Positions 17,504 through 25,973 of a stretch of 64,000 nucleotides of DNA are shown here, piece by piece. This DNA comes from Sphingomonas hankookensis (lineage in GTDB: Bacteria; Pseudomonadota; Alphaproteobacteria; Sphingomonadales; Sphingomonadaceae). Numbering within the stretch: position 1 is the first letter of the stretch; the number at the start of each line of letters is the position of its first letter. Below the pieces are notes generated by a model. It searched no databases. It saw only the letters and a program-made list of their open reading frames with translations, and was not told the DNA's origin. The translations under genes were made by a program, and so were the position numbers. The stretch is from positions 310,001-374,000 of the forward strand of contig NZ_JAKREV010000004.1 in assembly GCF_022664465.1 (NCBI RefSeq). The letters run 5' to 3'.

Positions 17504-17584
17504 GCAAATGCCCATAGCGCCTGTGGGCGGCCATGCAACGCAACGAATCTTGACGGACGGGTAAACGCCGTTACCCAAGGCGCC

Positions 17585-18067
17585 ATGAACCAGCCCGTCG
17601 CCGACAGCCTGATCCCGTATGACGAGATCGTCCAGGAAGCTCTCCGCGCCGTCGTCGGCCGCGTGCTGGGACAGGTCTCCGCCACCGGCGCGCTGCCCGG
17701 CGAACACCACTTCTACATCACGTTCAAGACCCAGGCCCCCGGCGTCGACATCCCCAAGCGGCTGATCGAACGGTTTCCGGACGAGATGACGATCGTCATC
17801 CAGCATCGCTTCTGGGACCTGACCGTCGATGCGGAGCGCTTCTCGGTCGGCCTGAGCTTCGGCGGCATTCCGTCGACGCTGGTCATTCCCTTTGCGGCGA
17901 TCACCGGTTTCCACGATCCGGCGGTCAATTTCGAACTGCGCTTCCAGGCGAACGAGGAACCGGGCGACGAACCCGAGCCGCACGATCCGCCCGAGAACGA
18001 CGCACCGATCGCGGTCAGCGAGGACGGGTCGAACGTCGTCGCCGTGGACTTCAAGCGCAAGAAGTGA
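17585..18067 (+). CDS. sspB: SspB-type ClpXP protease adaptor
   Basis: 160 residues. Alphaproteobacterial Ssp[21 protein letters not shown] opening, the substrate-tag groove region [29 protein letters not shown] core ([14 protein letters not shown]), a disordered acidic linker ([18 protein letters not shown]) and the C-terminal ClpX-binding tail [10 protein letters not shown]. It delivers ssrA-tagged and other proteins to ClpXP. The gene after next is fumC, a synteny common in this order. It overlaps the GNAT gene by 4 bp (GTGA). Confidence 0.93.
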   Translation: MNQPVADSLIPYDEIVQEALRAVVGRVLGQVSATGALPGEHHFYITFKTQAPGVDIPKRLIERFPDEMTIVIQHRFWDLTVDAERFSVGLSFGGIPSTLVIPFAAITGFHDPAVNFELRFQANEEPGDEPEPHDPPENDAPIAVSEDGSNVVAVDFKRKK

Positions 18068-18480
18068 CGATCGAGGTCGTCGCGACGCCCGGCGAGGCCG
18101 AGCGCGAGGCGATCCTGCGCATCCTGTCGGCGCATAACGACGCCGCGGTCGGCCCGACCGAGCGGCGACAGGTCGCGATCGTCGTGCGCGACGACGCGGG
18201 CACCATCACCGGCGGGCTGTGGGGCAAGATCGGTTATCGCTGGCTGTTCGTCGAGTTTCTGGCGGTATCCCCGGCGCTGAAGGGGCAGGGGATCGGCCGC
18301 GACCTGATGCAGCGCGCCGAGGCATTGGCGCACGAGGCGGGGTGTATCGGCATCTGGCTCGACACGTTCAGTTTCCAAGCGCGTGGCTTCTACGAGAAGC
18401 TGGGCTTTGGCCATTTCGGCACGATCGACGATTTCCCGCCGGAGCAGGCGCGCTTCTTCCTATCGAAACGGATCGACTGA
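18064..18480 (+). CDS. GNAT family N-acetyltransferase
   Basis: 138 residues, starting with GTG that overlaps the sspB stop (GTGA). The acetyl-CoA motif A is [22 protein letters not shown] (pattern V-x-x-x-x-Q/R-G-x-G-x), and the C-terminal [18 protein letters not shown] is motif B of GNAT enzymes. The acceptor substrate is unknown. Coupled to sspB and 23 bp upstream of fumC, so all three are probably co-transcribed. Confidence 0.88.
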   Translation: MTIEVVATPGEAEREAILRILSAHNDAAVGPTERRQVAIVVRDDAGTITGGLWGKIGYRWLFVEFLAVSPALKGQGIGRDLMQRAEALAHEAGCIGIWLDTFSFQARGFYEKLGFGHFGTIDDFPPEQARFFLSKRID

Positions 18481-18503
18481 GCGACCGGCGGGTTTCATCG
18501 CCC

Positions 18504-19889
18504 ATGACCGATACCCGTACCGAAACCGACTCGATCGGCGCGATCGAAGTTCCCGCCCACGCCTATTGGGGCGCGCAGACCGAACGATCGATCGAGAATT
18601 TCCCCTTTCCTCCGTCCGAACGGATGCCAATCGGCATCGTCCATGCGCTGGCCATCGTGAAGCAGGCTGCAGCGCGGGTGAACCGTGCGCATGGGCTGGA
18701 TGGCAACATCGCCGATGCGATCGACGCCGCGGCGAGCGAGGTGATCGCGGGTAAGCTCGACGACCAGTTCCCGCTGGTCATCTGGCAGACCGGCAGCGGC
18801 ACCCAGTCCAACATGAACGCCAATGAAGTGATCGCCGGCCGCGCCAATGAGGCGCTGACCGGCACGCGCGGCGGGAAGGCGCCGGTCCATCCCAACGACC
18901 ACGTCAACAAAGGCCAGTCTTCGAACGACAGCTTCCCGACCGCGCTGCACGTCGCGGCGGTCGTGGCGCTCAACCGCGACCTGCTGCCCGCGCTCGACCG
19001 GCTCGCGGGTTCGCTGGAGGCCAAGGCGCAGGCGTGGGCCGATATCGTCAAGATCGGCCGCACCCATTTGCAGGATGCGACGCCGCTGACGCTGGGGCAG
19101 GAATTTTCGGGCTATGTCGCGCAGTTGCACGATGCGAAGCGGCGACTGCAGGCGGCTGAGGGCGACCTGTTGCGACTGGCGCAGGGTGGAACAGCGGTCG
19201 GCACCGGGCTGAACGCCGCGCCCGGCTTCGCCGAGGCGGTCGCTGCCGAGATCGCATCGATCACCGGCCACGCCTTCGTCACGGCGCCCAACAAGTTCGA
19301 GGCGCTGGCGTCGAACGATCCGCTGGTTCAGCTGTCGGGGACACTCAATACGCTGGCGGTAGCGCTGACCAAGATCGCGAACGACATCCGCCTGCTGGGG
19401 TCGGGACCGCGTTCCGGGCTGGGCGAGATCGATCTGCCCGCCAACGAACCCGGCAGCTCGATCATGCCGGGCAAGGTCAACCCGACCCAGTGCGAGATGC
19501 TGACGATGGTCGCGGCGCAGGTAATGGGCAACCATCTGTCGGTCACCGTCGGGGGCATGCAGGGGCATCTCGAACTCAATGTCTTCAAGCCGTTGATCGG
19601 CGCGGCGGTGCTGCGCTCGATCGATCTGCTTTCGATCGGCATGGCCAGCTTTGCCGAGCGTTGTGTCGACGGGATCGAGCCGAACCGTGCGCGGATCGGC
19701 GAACTGGTCGAACGGTCGCTGATGCTGGTCACCGCGCTGGCTCCTGAAATCGGCTATGACAATGCCGCTAGGATCGCCAAGCACGCGCATGGCAAGGGGC
19801 TCACGCTGCGTGAGGCGGGGTTGGCGCTGGGGCTGGTCGATGAGGCCACGTTCGACCGGCTGGTCCGGCCGGAGACGATGGTCGGATAG
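18504..19889 (+). CDS. fumC: class II fumarate hydratase
   Basis: 461 residues, homotetrameric iron-independent fumarase. [16 protein letters not shown] is the fumarase/aspartase superfamily signature with the catalytic serine loop; [14 protein letters not shown] and [14 protein letters not shown] are the other two conserved regions forming the active site, and [15 protein letters not shown] is typical of class II. TCA cycle, cytoplasm. The three-block element follows immediately after the stop, as after acnA. I see no strong terminator. Confidence 0.97.
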   Translation: MTDTRTETDSIGAIEVPAHAYWGAQTERSIENFPFPPSERMPIGIVHALAIVKQAAARVNRAHGLDGNIADAIDAAASEVIAGKLDDQFPLVIWQTGSGTQSNMNANEVIAGRANEALTGTRGGKAPVHPNDHVNKGQSSNDSFPTALHVAAVVALNRDLLPALDRLAGSLEAKAQAWADIVKIGRTHLQDATPLTLGQEFSGYVAQLHDAKRRLQAAEGDLLRLAQGGTAVGTGLNAAPGFAEAVAAEIASITGHAFVTAPNKFEALASNDPLVQLSGTLNTLAVALTKIANDIRLLGSGPRSGLGEIDLPANEPGSSIMPGKVNPTQCEMLTMVAAQVMGNHLSVTVGGMQGHLELNVFKPLIGAAVLRSIDLLSIGMASFAERCVDGIEPNRARIGELVERSLMLVTALAPEIGYDNAARIAKHAHGKGLTLREAGLALGLVDEATFDRLVRPETMVG

Positions 19890-19905
19890 CGGCGATCGCC
19901 GATCG

Positions 19906-20036
19906 CTTTCCTACACGGTGAACGGATGCCATGCTGCGTGCTGGGGGGTGTTGTCCCGAGGCGGTTTGCCATGGTTTGACGATCATGGTGCGCGACGCTG
20001 CGAAAACGCGGCGAGTGTGAACTTAGTGAACTTTGG
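19906..20036 (+). repeat. three-block intergenic element, copy 2 (after fumC)
   Basis: TCCTACA at 19909, TGCCAT at 19927 and the 25-bp end block 20012-20036 (direct repeat GTGAACTT-A-GTGAACTT, preceded by GAAAACGCG) match copy 1 after acnA in order, strand and spacing, while the sequence between the blocks differs. See findings. Confidence 0.6.
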
Positions 20037-20134
20037 CGTCGGCGATGGGGTGGACGCGTGGGGACGCCGGTGTCGCAACAGGGAACATCCCGGCCGGTCC
20101 TGCGCTGTATCCGTATAACTTCAGCGAGGTGACA

Positions 20135-20353
20135 ATGGGTGCGACGACGATAGGGGCACTGGTCGGAGCGGCGATCGACAAGATGAGCGGCGACGACGAT
20201 TCGAGCGTGGATGGCGCGATCAAGGGTGCCATCGTCGCCAATGTCCTGAAAGTCGTGGTTCCCATGGCCGTGACCTACGCGGTCGGCTGGGCCGTGTTGC
20301 GCGGCGCGGCCGAACTGAAGGAGCAAATCTTTGAAACGGAGGATGCAGCATGA
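20135..20353 (+). CDS. small membrane-associated protein of unknown function
   Basis: 72 residues: TIGALVGAAIDKMSGDDDSS, then a helix region AIKGAIVANVLKVVVPMAVTYAVGWAVLRGAAEL that could span the membrane once or twice. GAGG upstream of the ATG supports the start. It overlaps the next small gene by 4 bp (ATGA). I recognise no family; the pair looks like a conserved small-protein unit ahead of gmk. Confidence 0.6.
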   Translation: MGATTIGALVGAAIDKMSGDDDSSVDGAIKGAIVANVLKVVVPMAVTYAVGWAVLRGAAELKEQIFETEDAA

Positions 20354-20556
20354 TCGGACGGATTATCGGTGCGCTCGTCGGGCGTGAGATGGATCGCCGC
20401 GACGGTCGCGGTGGTGCGAAGGGTGCTGCAATGGGCTGGTTCGCCGGCAGCGCGATGCGCCGCATGGGGCCGCTCGGCATGATTCTGGGCGGCGGCTATG
20501 TGGCCAAGAAGGCCTATGAGCGGCGCAAGCTGGACAAGATGCGACGCGGCTGGTGA
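20350..20556 (+). CDS. small glycine-rich protein of unknown function
   Basis: 68 residues, GRIIGALVGREMDRRDGRGG, then AKGAAMGWFAGSAMRRMGPLGMILGGGYVAKKAYERRK. Regular small-residue spacing (GxxxG, AxxxG) in the hydrophobic part suggests a membrane-packing glycine zipper, and the ends are very basic. Coupled by ATGA to the preceding gene and 156 bp before gmk on the same strand. Function unknown. Confidence 0.6.
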   Translation: MIGRIIGALVGREMDRRDGRGGAKGAAMGWFAGSAMRRMGPLGMILGGGYVAKKAYERRKLDKMRRGW

Positions 20557-20712
20557 CGCGTGCCCGGTCCGCCGCGCGCGGACCGGTGCCGGACGGGGTG
20601 ATCTGCGACCGGCCGGATGGACCTCCACTTGCCGTGGACTCGAGCAAGGGGCGATGGCTTTGTGCCGTCGCCCCTTGACGCCGCGCGTCCGGCCGCGCGA
20701 AGAGGCCGGTCC

Positions 20713-21375
20713 ATGAGCCATCTGCCAGACCCCGACCTCCACGGCTTCAAGCGCCGGGGCGTGTTGTTCGTCCTGTCGTCCCCCTCGGGCGCGGGCAAAT
20801 CGACCATCGCCCGCAAATTGCTGGCCGCCGAGGACGATCTGTCGATGTCGGTATCGGCGACGACCCGTGACCCGCGGCCCGGCGAAGTCGACGGCAAGGA
20901 CTATCATTTCGTCGATCTCGAGGAATTCCGGCGCATGGTGTCGGACCATGAGTTCCTCGAATGGGCGCACGTCTTCGACAACCGCTACGGCACGCCGCGT
21001 GCGCCGGTCGAGGCGATGCTGAGCGCGGGCAAGGACGTACTGTTCGATATCGACTGGCAGGGCGCGCAGCAGTTGTTCCAGATCGCGGGCGGCGACGTGG
21101 TGCGCGTCTTCATCCTGCCGCCGTCGATGGCCGAGTTGCGCCAGCGGCTGGTATCGCGCAACACCGACAGCGCGGAGGTGATCGAGCGCCGCATGGCGCG
21201 TGCCGCCGCCGAGGTCAGCCACTGGGACGGCTATGACTATGTGCTGGTCAACGACGATGCCGAGGATTGCTTCCGCAAGGTGCAGAACATCCTCGCCGCC
21301 GAACGCCTCCGCCGCTCGCGCCAGACGGGGCTGATCGGCTTCATCCGCAAGCTGATGCGCGCGCCCGGCGAGTAA
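20713..21375 (+). CDS. gmk: guanylate kinase
   Basis: 220 residues. P-loop VLSSPSGAGKSTIARKLL, GMP-binding SVSATTRDPRPGEVDGKDYHF, and FDIDWQGAQQL in the core. It phosphorylates GMP to GDP. The ATG at 20713 opens MSHLPDPDLHGFKRRGVLFVL; an upstream in-frame ATG at 20617 gives an Arg/Pro-rich leader unlike the family. A block of REP palindromes follows the gene. Confidence 0.96.
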   Translation: MSHLPDPDLHGFKRRGVLFVLSSPSGAGKSTIARKLLAAEDDLSMSVSATTRDPRPGEVDGKDYHFVDLEEFRRMVSDHEFLEWAHVFDNRYGTPRAPVEAMLSAGKDVLFDIDWQGAQQLFQIAGGDVVRVFILPPSMAELRQRLVSRNTDSAEVIERRMARAAAEVSHWDGYDYVLVNDDAEDCFRKVQNILAAERLRRSRQTGLIGFIRKLMRAPGE

Positions 21376-21420
21376 GGGCGGTCGGATCGCGGTGATCGGC
21401 GCTTTGCGCTTAGACCCGAG

Positions 21421-21568
21421 CGTCATCCCAGCGGAGGCTGGGATCTCCCGGTAGCGAAGCGCGTGCCTCGCAACGGGAGGCCCCAGCCTGCGCTGGGCGA
21501 CGTGGCCGTCCAAATGGATCAGAAAACCTGGGCTCTTCTGTCACCCCGGATCAAGTCCGAGGTGACGG
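21421..21568. repeat. REP palindromes between gmk and the GH29 gene
   Basis: A full palindrome (21421-21502) has outer arms CGTCATCCCAGCGGAGGCTG and CCCAGCCTGCGCTGGGCGACG. It is followed by a smaller one (21540-21568), TCACCCCGGATC..CCGAGGTGAC. The first is nearly the same sequence class as the copy at 25608-25690, which lies inside a coding frame. Confidence 0.8.
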
Positions 21569-21600
21569 CCTCACAGCCGTGATCGATGATCGATCAAGTC

Positions 21601-23499
21601 CTACCGAAACGCCCCGATCTCCGAGACGGCGATCGCCGGTGCCGGGACCGCGGGTTGCGGGAAGGTGAAGCGTATATAACGCGCGGCGCGGGGCGTCGTG
21701 AACGGCAGCCGCTGCGTCGCTCGGGCGTAGTTGATGTTCTGGAACTCGCCGGTGCCGCCCGGTGTCCAGTTCTTTCCGTCTGCGCTGGTTTCGACGACGT
21801 ACTTCATCGGCGGTGCTGCCTGCGGGTCGACATGGCGGGTCGGCGTCAGGGTGAAGCCGGCTAGCGTCTCACTGCGGCCCATGTCGATGGTCAGCTTCGC
21901 CGGAGCCTTGCTGGTCCAGGCGGTGCGCGGGGAGGCGTCGAGCAACGCTTCGCCGCCGGGTGCGCTGGCGGCGGTCACCTTCCATCCCGCACGGTCGACG
22001 ATGCTGGCGTCGGTGACTTTCAGCGGCGGCAGGTCGATCGGCGCGACCGAGCGGAACAGCGCAAATTCGCGCAGCGCCGGGCCGGCTTCGGCGGTGACGG
22101 TGCGGAAACGGACGCGGCGCGGGCTGATCGGGGCGGGCAGGCGGACGAGGCGCTGTGGGCCGACCATGTCCTTTTCGGCGACCGTGGTCCATGCGTCGCC
22201 GCCGTCGGACACGTCTATCGCGAAGCGGGTGACACGCAGGCCGAGCGGCAGCCATTCCTGCAGTCGCACGGTGTCGAAGCTGCGGCCGGGTGGGAGGTCT
22301 AGGACGATCGACGCGTCCTTGGCGTCGGCGGGGGCGAGCCAGAAGGTGTCGAGGCGGCCGTCGTTGACGTGGCGGGCGGTGCTGCCGGTGTCGGCGCTGG
22401 CGGTGGCGATCGCGCCGTCGGCCTGATTGTTGGCGAAGGTTGCGCGCAACGCGTTGCCGAAGGCGGTCAGGCTGGCGACGTCGCGGTCGTGGATGCGGCC
22501 GCGGCGATCGGGAGGCAGGTTAAGGTGGAAGGTGGTGCCATGCCCGACCGATTGATCGTACATCTCCATGATTTTGCTGGGTAATTTTACCTGCGCGTCC
22601 TCATCGGCATGGTAGAACCAGCCCGGCCGGATCGAGACGTTGGTTTCCGCCGGCCACCAGAGTTCGGCGCCGCGCACGCCGGTATTGCCCTTGGCCTGGT
22701 CGTACGGTTCGTTGGGCATGGTCGGCCAGCAGGGGTCGGCGGCATGGCCGTCCTCGTTGCCGACCCAGCGGATGTCGGCGCCCAGCGGATCGAAGGTGCA
22801 GGCATCGGGTTGCAGCCGGTGGACCAGCGCGACGATCGAGGGCCAGTTATAATATTGAACCGCATCGATTTTCCGCGTCTCGCGCGCGCCGCCATAATAG
22901 CCGTCGCCGCCGTTCGCGCCGTCGAACCACACCTCAAACAGCTTGCCGTAGCGGGTGCAGAGTTCGGTCAGCTGCGCGCGGTAATAGGTGATGTAGCTGG
23001 GCGTGCCGTAATCGGCTCGGTTGCGGTCCCAGGGTGACAGATAGACGCCGAAGTTGATCCCGCCGCGCCGGCATGCCTGTTCCAGCTCGCCGACGATGTC
23101 GCCTTTCCCTTGTTTATAGGGAGAATTCCGGATGCAATGCTCCGTCAACATCGTCGGCCACAGGCAAAAGCCGTCATGATGCTTGGCGGTCAGGATCAGG
23201 CCGGTCAGGCCGCCCGCCTTGGCCGCCGCGACGATCTGGTCGGGGTCGAAATCGGTCGGGTTGAACAGCTTGGGATCCTCGTCGCCATAGCCCCATTCCT
23301 TGTCGGTATAGGTGTTGATCGAGAAATGGATGAAACCGTACTGGCGATGGTCGTGCCATTTGAGCTGGCGTGGCGAGGGGGTAGCGCCCCACGGTGCGGG
23401 CAGGGCGGGTGCGCCGGGGGTGATCGCGCTACGCGGGGTGCAGGCGGCGGCACCGGCGATCAGGCTGCTGCCCATCAGGCTGCGGCGGGAAAATGTCAT
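21601..23499 (-). CDS. GH29 alpha-L-fucosidase, Tat lipoprotein, with two F5/8-type C-terminal domains
   Basis: 632 residues. The signal combines a twin-arginine start (TFSRRSLMG) with a lipobox (AGAAAC, Cys20), so the enzyme is probably folded before export and lipid-anchored. Catalytic barrel marks of GH29: LTAKHHDGFCLW (about 104-115), VYLSPWDRN, and LFEVWFDGANGG with the likely nucleophile Asp193. Two discoidin/F5-8C-like beta-sandwiches follow (about 370-490 and 510-632), the second ending YIRFTFPQPAVPAPAI. It would remove alpha-linked fucose from glycans; the linkage cannot be read. It is the last gene of the six-gene operon; its ATG overlaps the stop of the upstream gene (ATGA). Confidence 0.93.
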   Translation of the reverse strand: MTFSRRSLMGSSLIAGAAACTPRSAITPGAPALPAPWGATPSPRQLKWHDHRQYGFIHFSINTYTDKEWGYGDEDPKLFNPTDFDPDQIVAAAKAGGLTGLILTAKHHDGFCLWPTMLTEHCIRNSPYKQGKGDIVGELEQACRRGGINFGVYLSPWDRNRADYGTPSYITYYRAQLTELCTRYGKLFEVWFDGANGGDGYYGGARETRKIDAVQYYNWPSIVALVHRLQPDACTFDPLGADIRWVGNEDGHAADPCWPTMPNEPYDQAKGNTGVRGAELWWPAETNVSIRPGWFYHADEDAQVKLPSKIMEMYDQSVGHGTTFHLNLPPDRRGRIHDRDVASLTAFGNALRATFANNQADGAIATASADTGSTARHVNDGRLDTFWLAPADAKDASIVLDLPPGRSFDTVRLQEWLPLGLRVTRFAIDVSDGGDAWTTVAEKDMVGPQRLVRLPAPISPRRVRFRTVTAEAGPALREFALFRSVAPIDLPPLKVTDASIVDRAGWKVTAASAPGGEALLDASPRTAWTSKAPAKLTIDMGRSETLAGFTLTPTRHVDPQAAPPMKYVVETSADGKNWTPGGTGEFQNINYARATQRLPFTTPRAARYIRFTFPQPAVPAPAIAVSEIGAFR

Positions 23500-25973
23500 T
23501 GCTCTGCTCCGGGGGCTTTTGATTCGGGGACAAGGGGTTCGGGTATCAGCCAGGTCTGCGCGATCTGATGACCGCGCCCGCCGCCGCCGATGTTGGCGGG
23601 GCGGTGCCATTCGAGGGTCAGCGCGCCACCGGCGGTGAGGCGTTGCGGGATGGCGGTCTCGACGGTTTCGCGGTCGCCATGGCGCGGGCGGAAGGGGTGA
23701 AGTTCGACGCCGTTGCCGGTGAGCCGCATCGGCAGCGCATAGTCCTCCCCCGCCCAGCGTGCGACCAGGCGGTAGCGGCGACCGCGCTCCAGCCCGGTGT
23801 AGCGCAGCCGCATCGGGGTTTCGTACAGCCCCTCGGCATAGCTGAGATCGGCCATGCGCCAGCCCTGATCGGGAATATGGTCGGCGACACCATCGATCGC
23901 GCTTTCCATCGATTGCGGGTCGGCATCGAAGCCCGGCCCCCGCACCAGATGCGGTTCGGCGGTCGGGTCGCCCAGATCGTCGTACAGCGCCATGTCGCGG
24001 GTCCGCCATGGGTCGCCGATCGCATAGAGGCGGGCGGCGGCGTCGGGCCGGGTGAGCGCCTGCGCCATCTCGCCCTCGACGACGGTGCGGTCGTTGAGCT
24101 CGATATCGGCGCGGTCGAGGTTCGCGCCGCGTTCCCAATGCGACGCGCCGTGGCGCGCCACCGACAGCTGCATCCGTGCGCGCTGCCACAGCCGGTCGGC
24201 GATGGCGGTCAGGTCGGCGCGCAAGGGCGCGACGATCGCCGGTTCGGGGCGGGCATAGGCGAAGCGGGCGGCGACGGCGGCGGGCTCGGCCCCGGTCGCA
24301 GGCGCCTGTCGCAGCGTCCAGAACGCCTCGCCCTGCGCGGCCTTCGCCGCGATCAGGCGGTGGCGGACCAGCGCGTCATAGGTGGCGCGGTAGCGATACA
24401 GGTCGATGCGCCAGTCGGCCCAGCGCGCCGGGCGGATGGTGCCCACCAGTCGCAGCGTGGCGTCGATCCCGGCATTGGCCGACGGATCACCGCGCCAGTT
24501 GCTTTCCAGCGCGAGGGGGACGGCGGCGAAGGCCATGTCGCCGACGAACATCCGCGCATAGTCCTGTGCGACCTCGCTCGCCGGGGTGGCGGGATTCCAG
24601 CCGAGGCGGAACCACTGGGTCACGTTCCAGTCGTCGTTGACGCCCTCGCTATAGGAGACGAAGCCGCGCGTCTGCGGCGCGAGATGGGCGAAGATGCGGT
24701 CGGTCGCCGCAGGGCGCGGGTTCACCGGTTCGCGGCCTTCGGTGAGCGCGAAGGCGGGGTGCCAGTCGGGGATCGGGAATTGCGCGTGCATCGTGTGCGC
24801 GGTGTCGGGATAGGTTTCGATGGGGTACCGTCCGGCGATGCGGCGGCGATGCTCGGCGATGCCGTCGCGGGTCTGCGGGCCGACGAAGATCGCGGTCAGC
24901 CAGCGCGGGTGCTTCGCCAGTTGCACGTGGAAGGGGTCAAGGCCGGCGGCGTCGAACCCCTGGGTCGACAACAGCACTTCGGCCTTCGCGAAACGCTGGC
25001 GGAGTTTCCCGGCGATGCGCTGCGCCAGCGGAAACAGGCGGTCGGGTGCGGTATGGCCGGGGTCGCCGCCGGGGATGTAGAGCGCGTCGAGCGCCGGGAG
25101 TTTGGCGGCGAGGGTGGTGAAGTCGGCGACTTCGGCATCGGCGCTGCCGGGTTTCTCATAGTCGCGCAGCAGCGGGTAGAAAAGCGCGACGTCGAGGCCG
25201 AGCCGGTGGGTGGCTTGTGCGACGGCGATCAGCGTTTCGGTCGCGGGGAGCGGGGACAGCGGTGAGGTCGCGGCGTCGTCCGATACTGGCGCGACGAACT
25301 GGATGCGGTTGCCGCCGAGGAGCGCGAAATCCTCGATCCGGCGGGTGAGCATGGGGACCGTCCATGCATCGTAGCTGTTGTTCTTGGCGCGGTAGCCGAT
25401 CTGGGTGCCGCGGATCGCCATGGCGGGGGCGTCGGTGATGTGGGCCGGGGCGGTCAGGGTGAGGTCGTCGAGATGACGCAGCAGCCAGCCGGCGGCGTAG
25501 AGGCGCGCGCGGGTGGTCGCGGCGCGGATGGTGATCGCGCGCGGGGTGGTGGTGATGGTGAAGGCTTCGGGGGCGAGCTTTGCCGATAGGAAGGTGATCG
25601 ACACACGCGTCATCCCAGCAAAGGCTGGGATATCCCGGTTGTCGGGCGGGACAAGAGCCGCGGGAGGCCCCAGCCTGCGCTGGGGCGACGGTCTGGGGCG
25701 GAGGTTTGCTCCGGGTCGGGTTGTCGTCCGCCCCGCCATGTCGTCATTCCGGCGGAGGCCGGAATCCAGTTTGTCGGGCGTTCTCGGCTCGTTCGCTGCC
25801 GTTTCCCCTTCCGCGGATCCCGGCTTTCGCCGGGATGACGGGGCGCAGACGGCGCCGCGCTCGGCCAGCCGCTCGCGCAGTATCTGCACTGCCGGGTCGG
25901 TGCCGACGACGCATGCGGCGTCCAGCGGCACGACTACCGGCACGGCGGTGGCAAGGATCGTGACGAGGATCAC
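23496..25973 (-). CDS. secreted glycoside-hydrolase-like protein with split GH20b-type N-domain; carries in-frame REP insert
   Basis: 825 residues, GTG start overlapping the GH92 stop (GTGA). A short signal-like start is followed by PAVQILRERLAERGA. Residues ~45-122 are translated REP palindromes, and then SITFLSAKLAPEAFTI..ARLYAAGWLLRHL completes what looks like a Glyco_hydro_20b-type N-terminal domain. The main domain starts IRGTQIGYRAKNNSYDAW and runs through NRIQFVAPVSDD, YIPGGDPGHT, ETYPDTAHTMHAQFP and GFVSYSEGVNDDWN. These read as a TIM barrel acting on glycans, but I cannot assign a GH number. The C-terminus (about 680-825) looks like a beta-sandwich. In the operon with GH92 and GH29, it probably removes or exposes a sugar in the same glycan. 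Confidence 0.75.
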   Translation of the reverse strand: MILVTILATAVPVVVPLDAACVVGTDPAVQILRERLAERGAVCAPSSRRKPGSAEGETAANEPRTPDKLDSGLRRNDDMAGRTTTRPGANLRPRPSPQRRLGPPAALVPPDNRDIPAFAGMTRVSITFLSAKLAPEAFTITTTPRAITIRAATTRARLYAAGWLLRHLDDLTLTAPAHITDAPAMAIRGTQIGYRAKNNSYDAWTVPMLTRRIEDFALLGGNRIQFVAPVSDDAATSPLSPLPATETLIAVAQATHRLGLDVALFYPLLRDYEKPGSADAEVADFTTLAAKLPALDALYIPGGDPGHTAPDRLFPLAQRIAGKLRQRFAKAEVLLSTQGFDAAGLDPFHVQLAKHPRWLTAIFVGPQTRDGIAEHRRRIAGRYPIETYPDTAHTMHAQFPIPDWHPAFALTEGREPVNPRPAATDRIFAHLAPQTRGFVSYSEGVNDDWNVTQWFRLGWNPATPASEVAQDYARMFVGDMAFAAVPLALESNWRGDPSANAGIDATLRLVGTIRPARWADWRIDLYRYRATYDALVRHRLIAAKAAQGEAFWTLRQAPATGAEPAAVAARFAYARPEPAIVAPLRADLTAIADRLWQRARMQLSVARHGASHWERGANLDRADIELNDRTVVEGEMAQALTRPDAAARLYAIGDPWRTRDMALYDDLGDPTAEPHLVRGPGFDADPQSMESAIDGVADHIPDQGWRMADLSYAEGLYETPMRLRYTGLERGRRYRLVARWAGEDYALPMRLTGNGVELHPFRPRHGDRETVETAIPQRLTAGGALTLEWHRPANIGGGGRGHQIAQTWLIPEPLVPESKAPGAEQ
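25608..25840. repeat. REP palindrome pair inside a coding frame
   Basis: Two palindromes: 25608-25690 (CGTCATCCCAGC..GCTGGGGCGACG) and 25741-25840 (TCGTCATTCCGGCGGAGGCC..GGCTTTCGCCGGGATGACG), 50 bp apart. Both are of the class otherwise found between genes here. They lie wholly within the GH-like gene on the other strand and keep its frame open, giving tell-tale peptides such as SRRKPGS, DSGLRRNDD and IPAFAGMTR. Confidence 0.85.

Noticed and set aside
21540..21568. Small palindrome as a possible terminator for gmk
   Set aside because: No T-run on either strand and it belongs to the REP block; not supported as a terminator.
23500..24189. 5' extension of the GH29 frame
   Set aside because: Overlaps the upstream GH-like gene out of frame; the ATG at 23499 gives a proper Tat lipoprotein signal and an ATGA junction.
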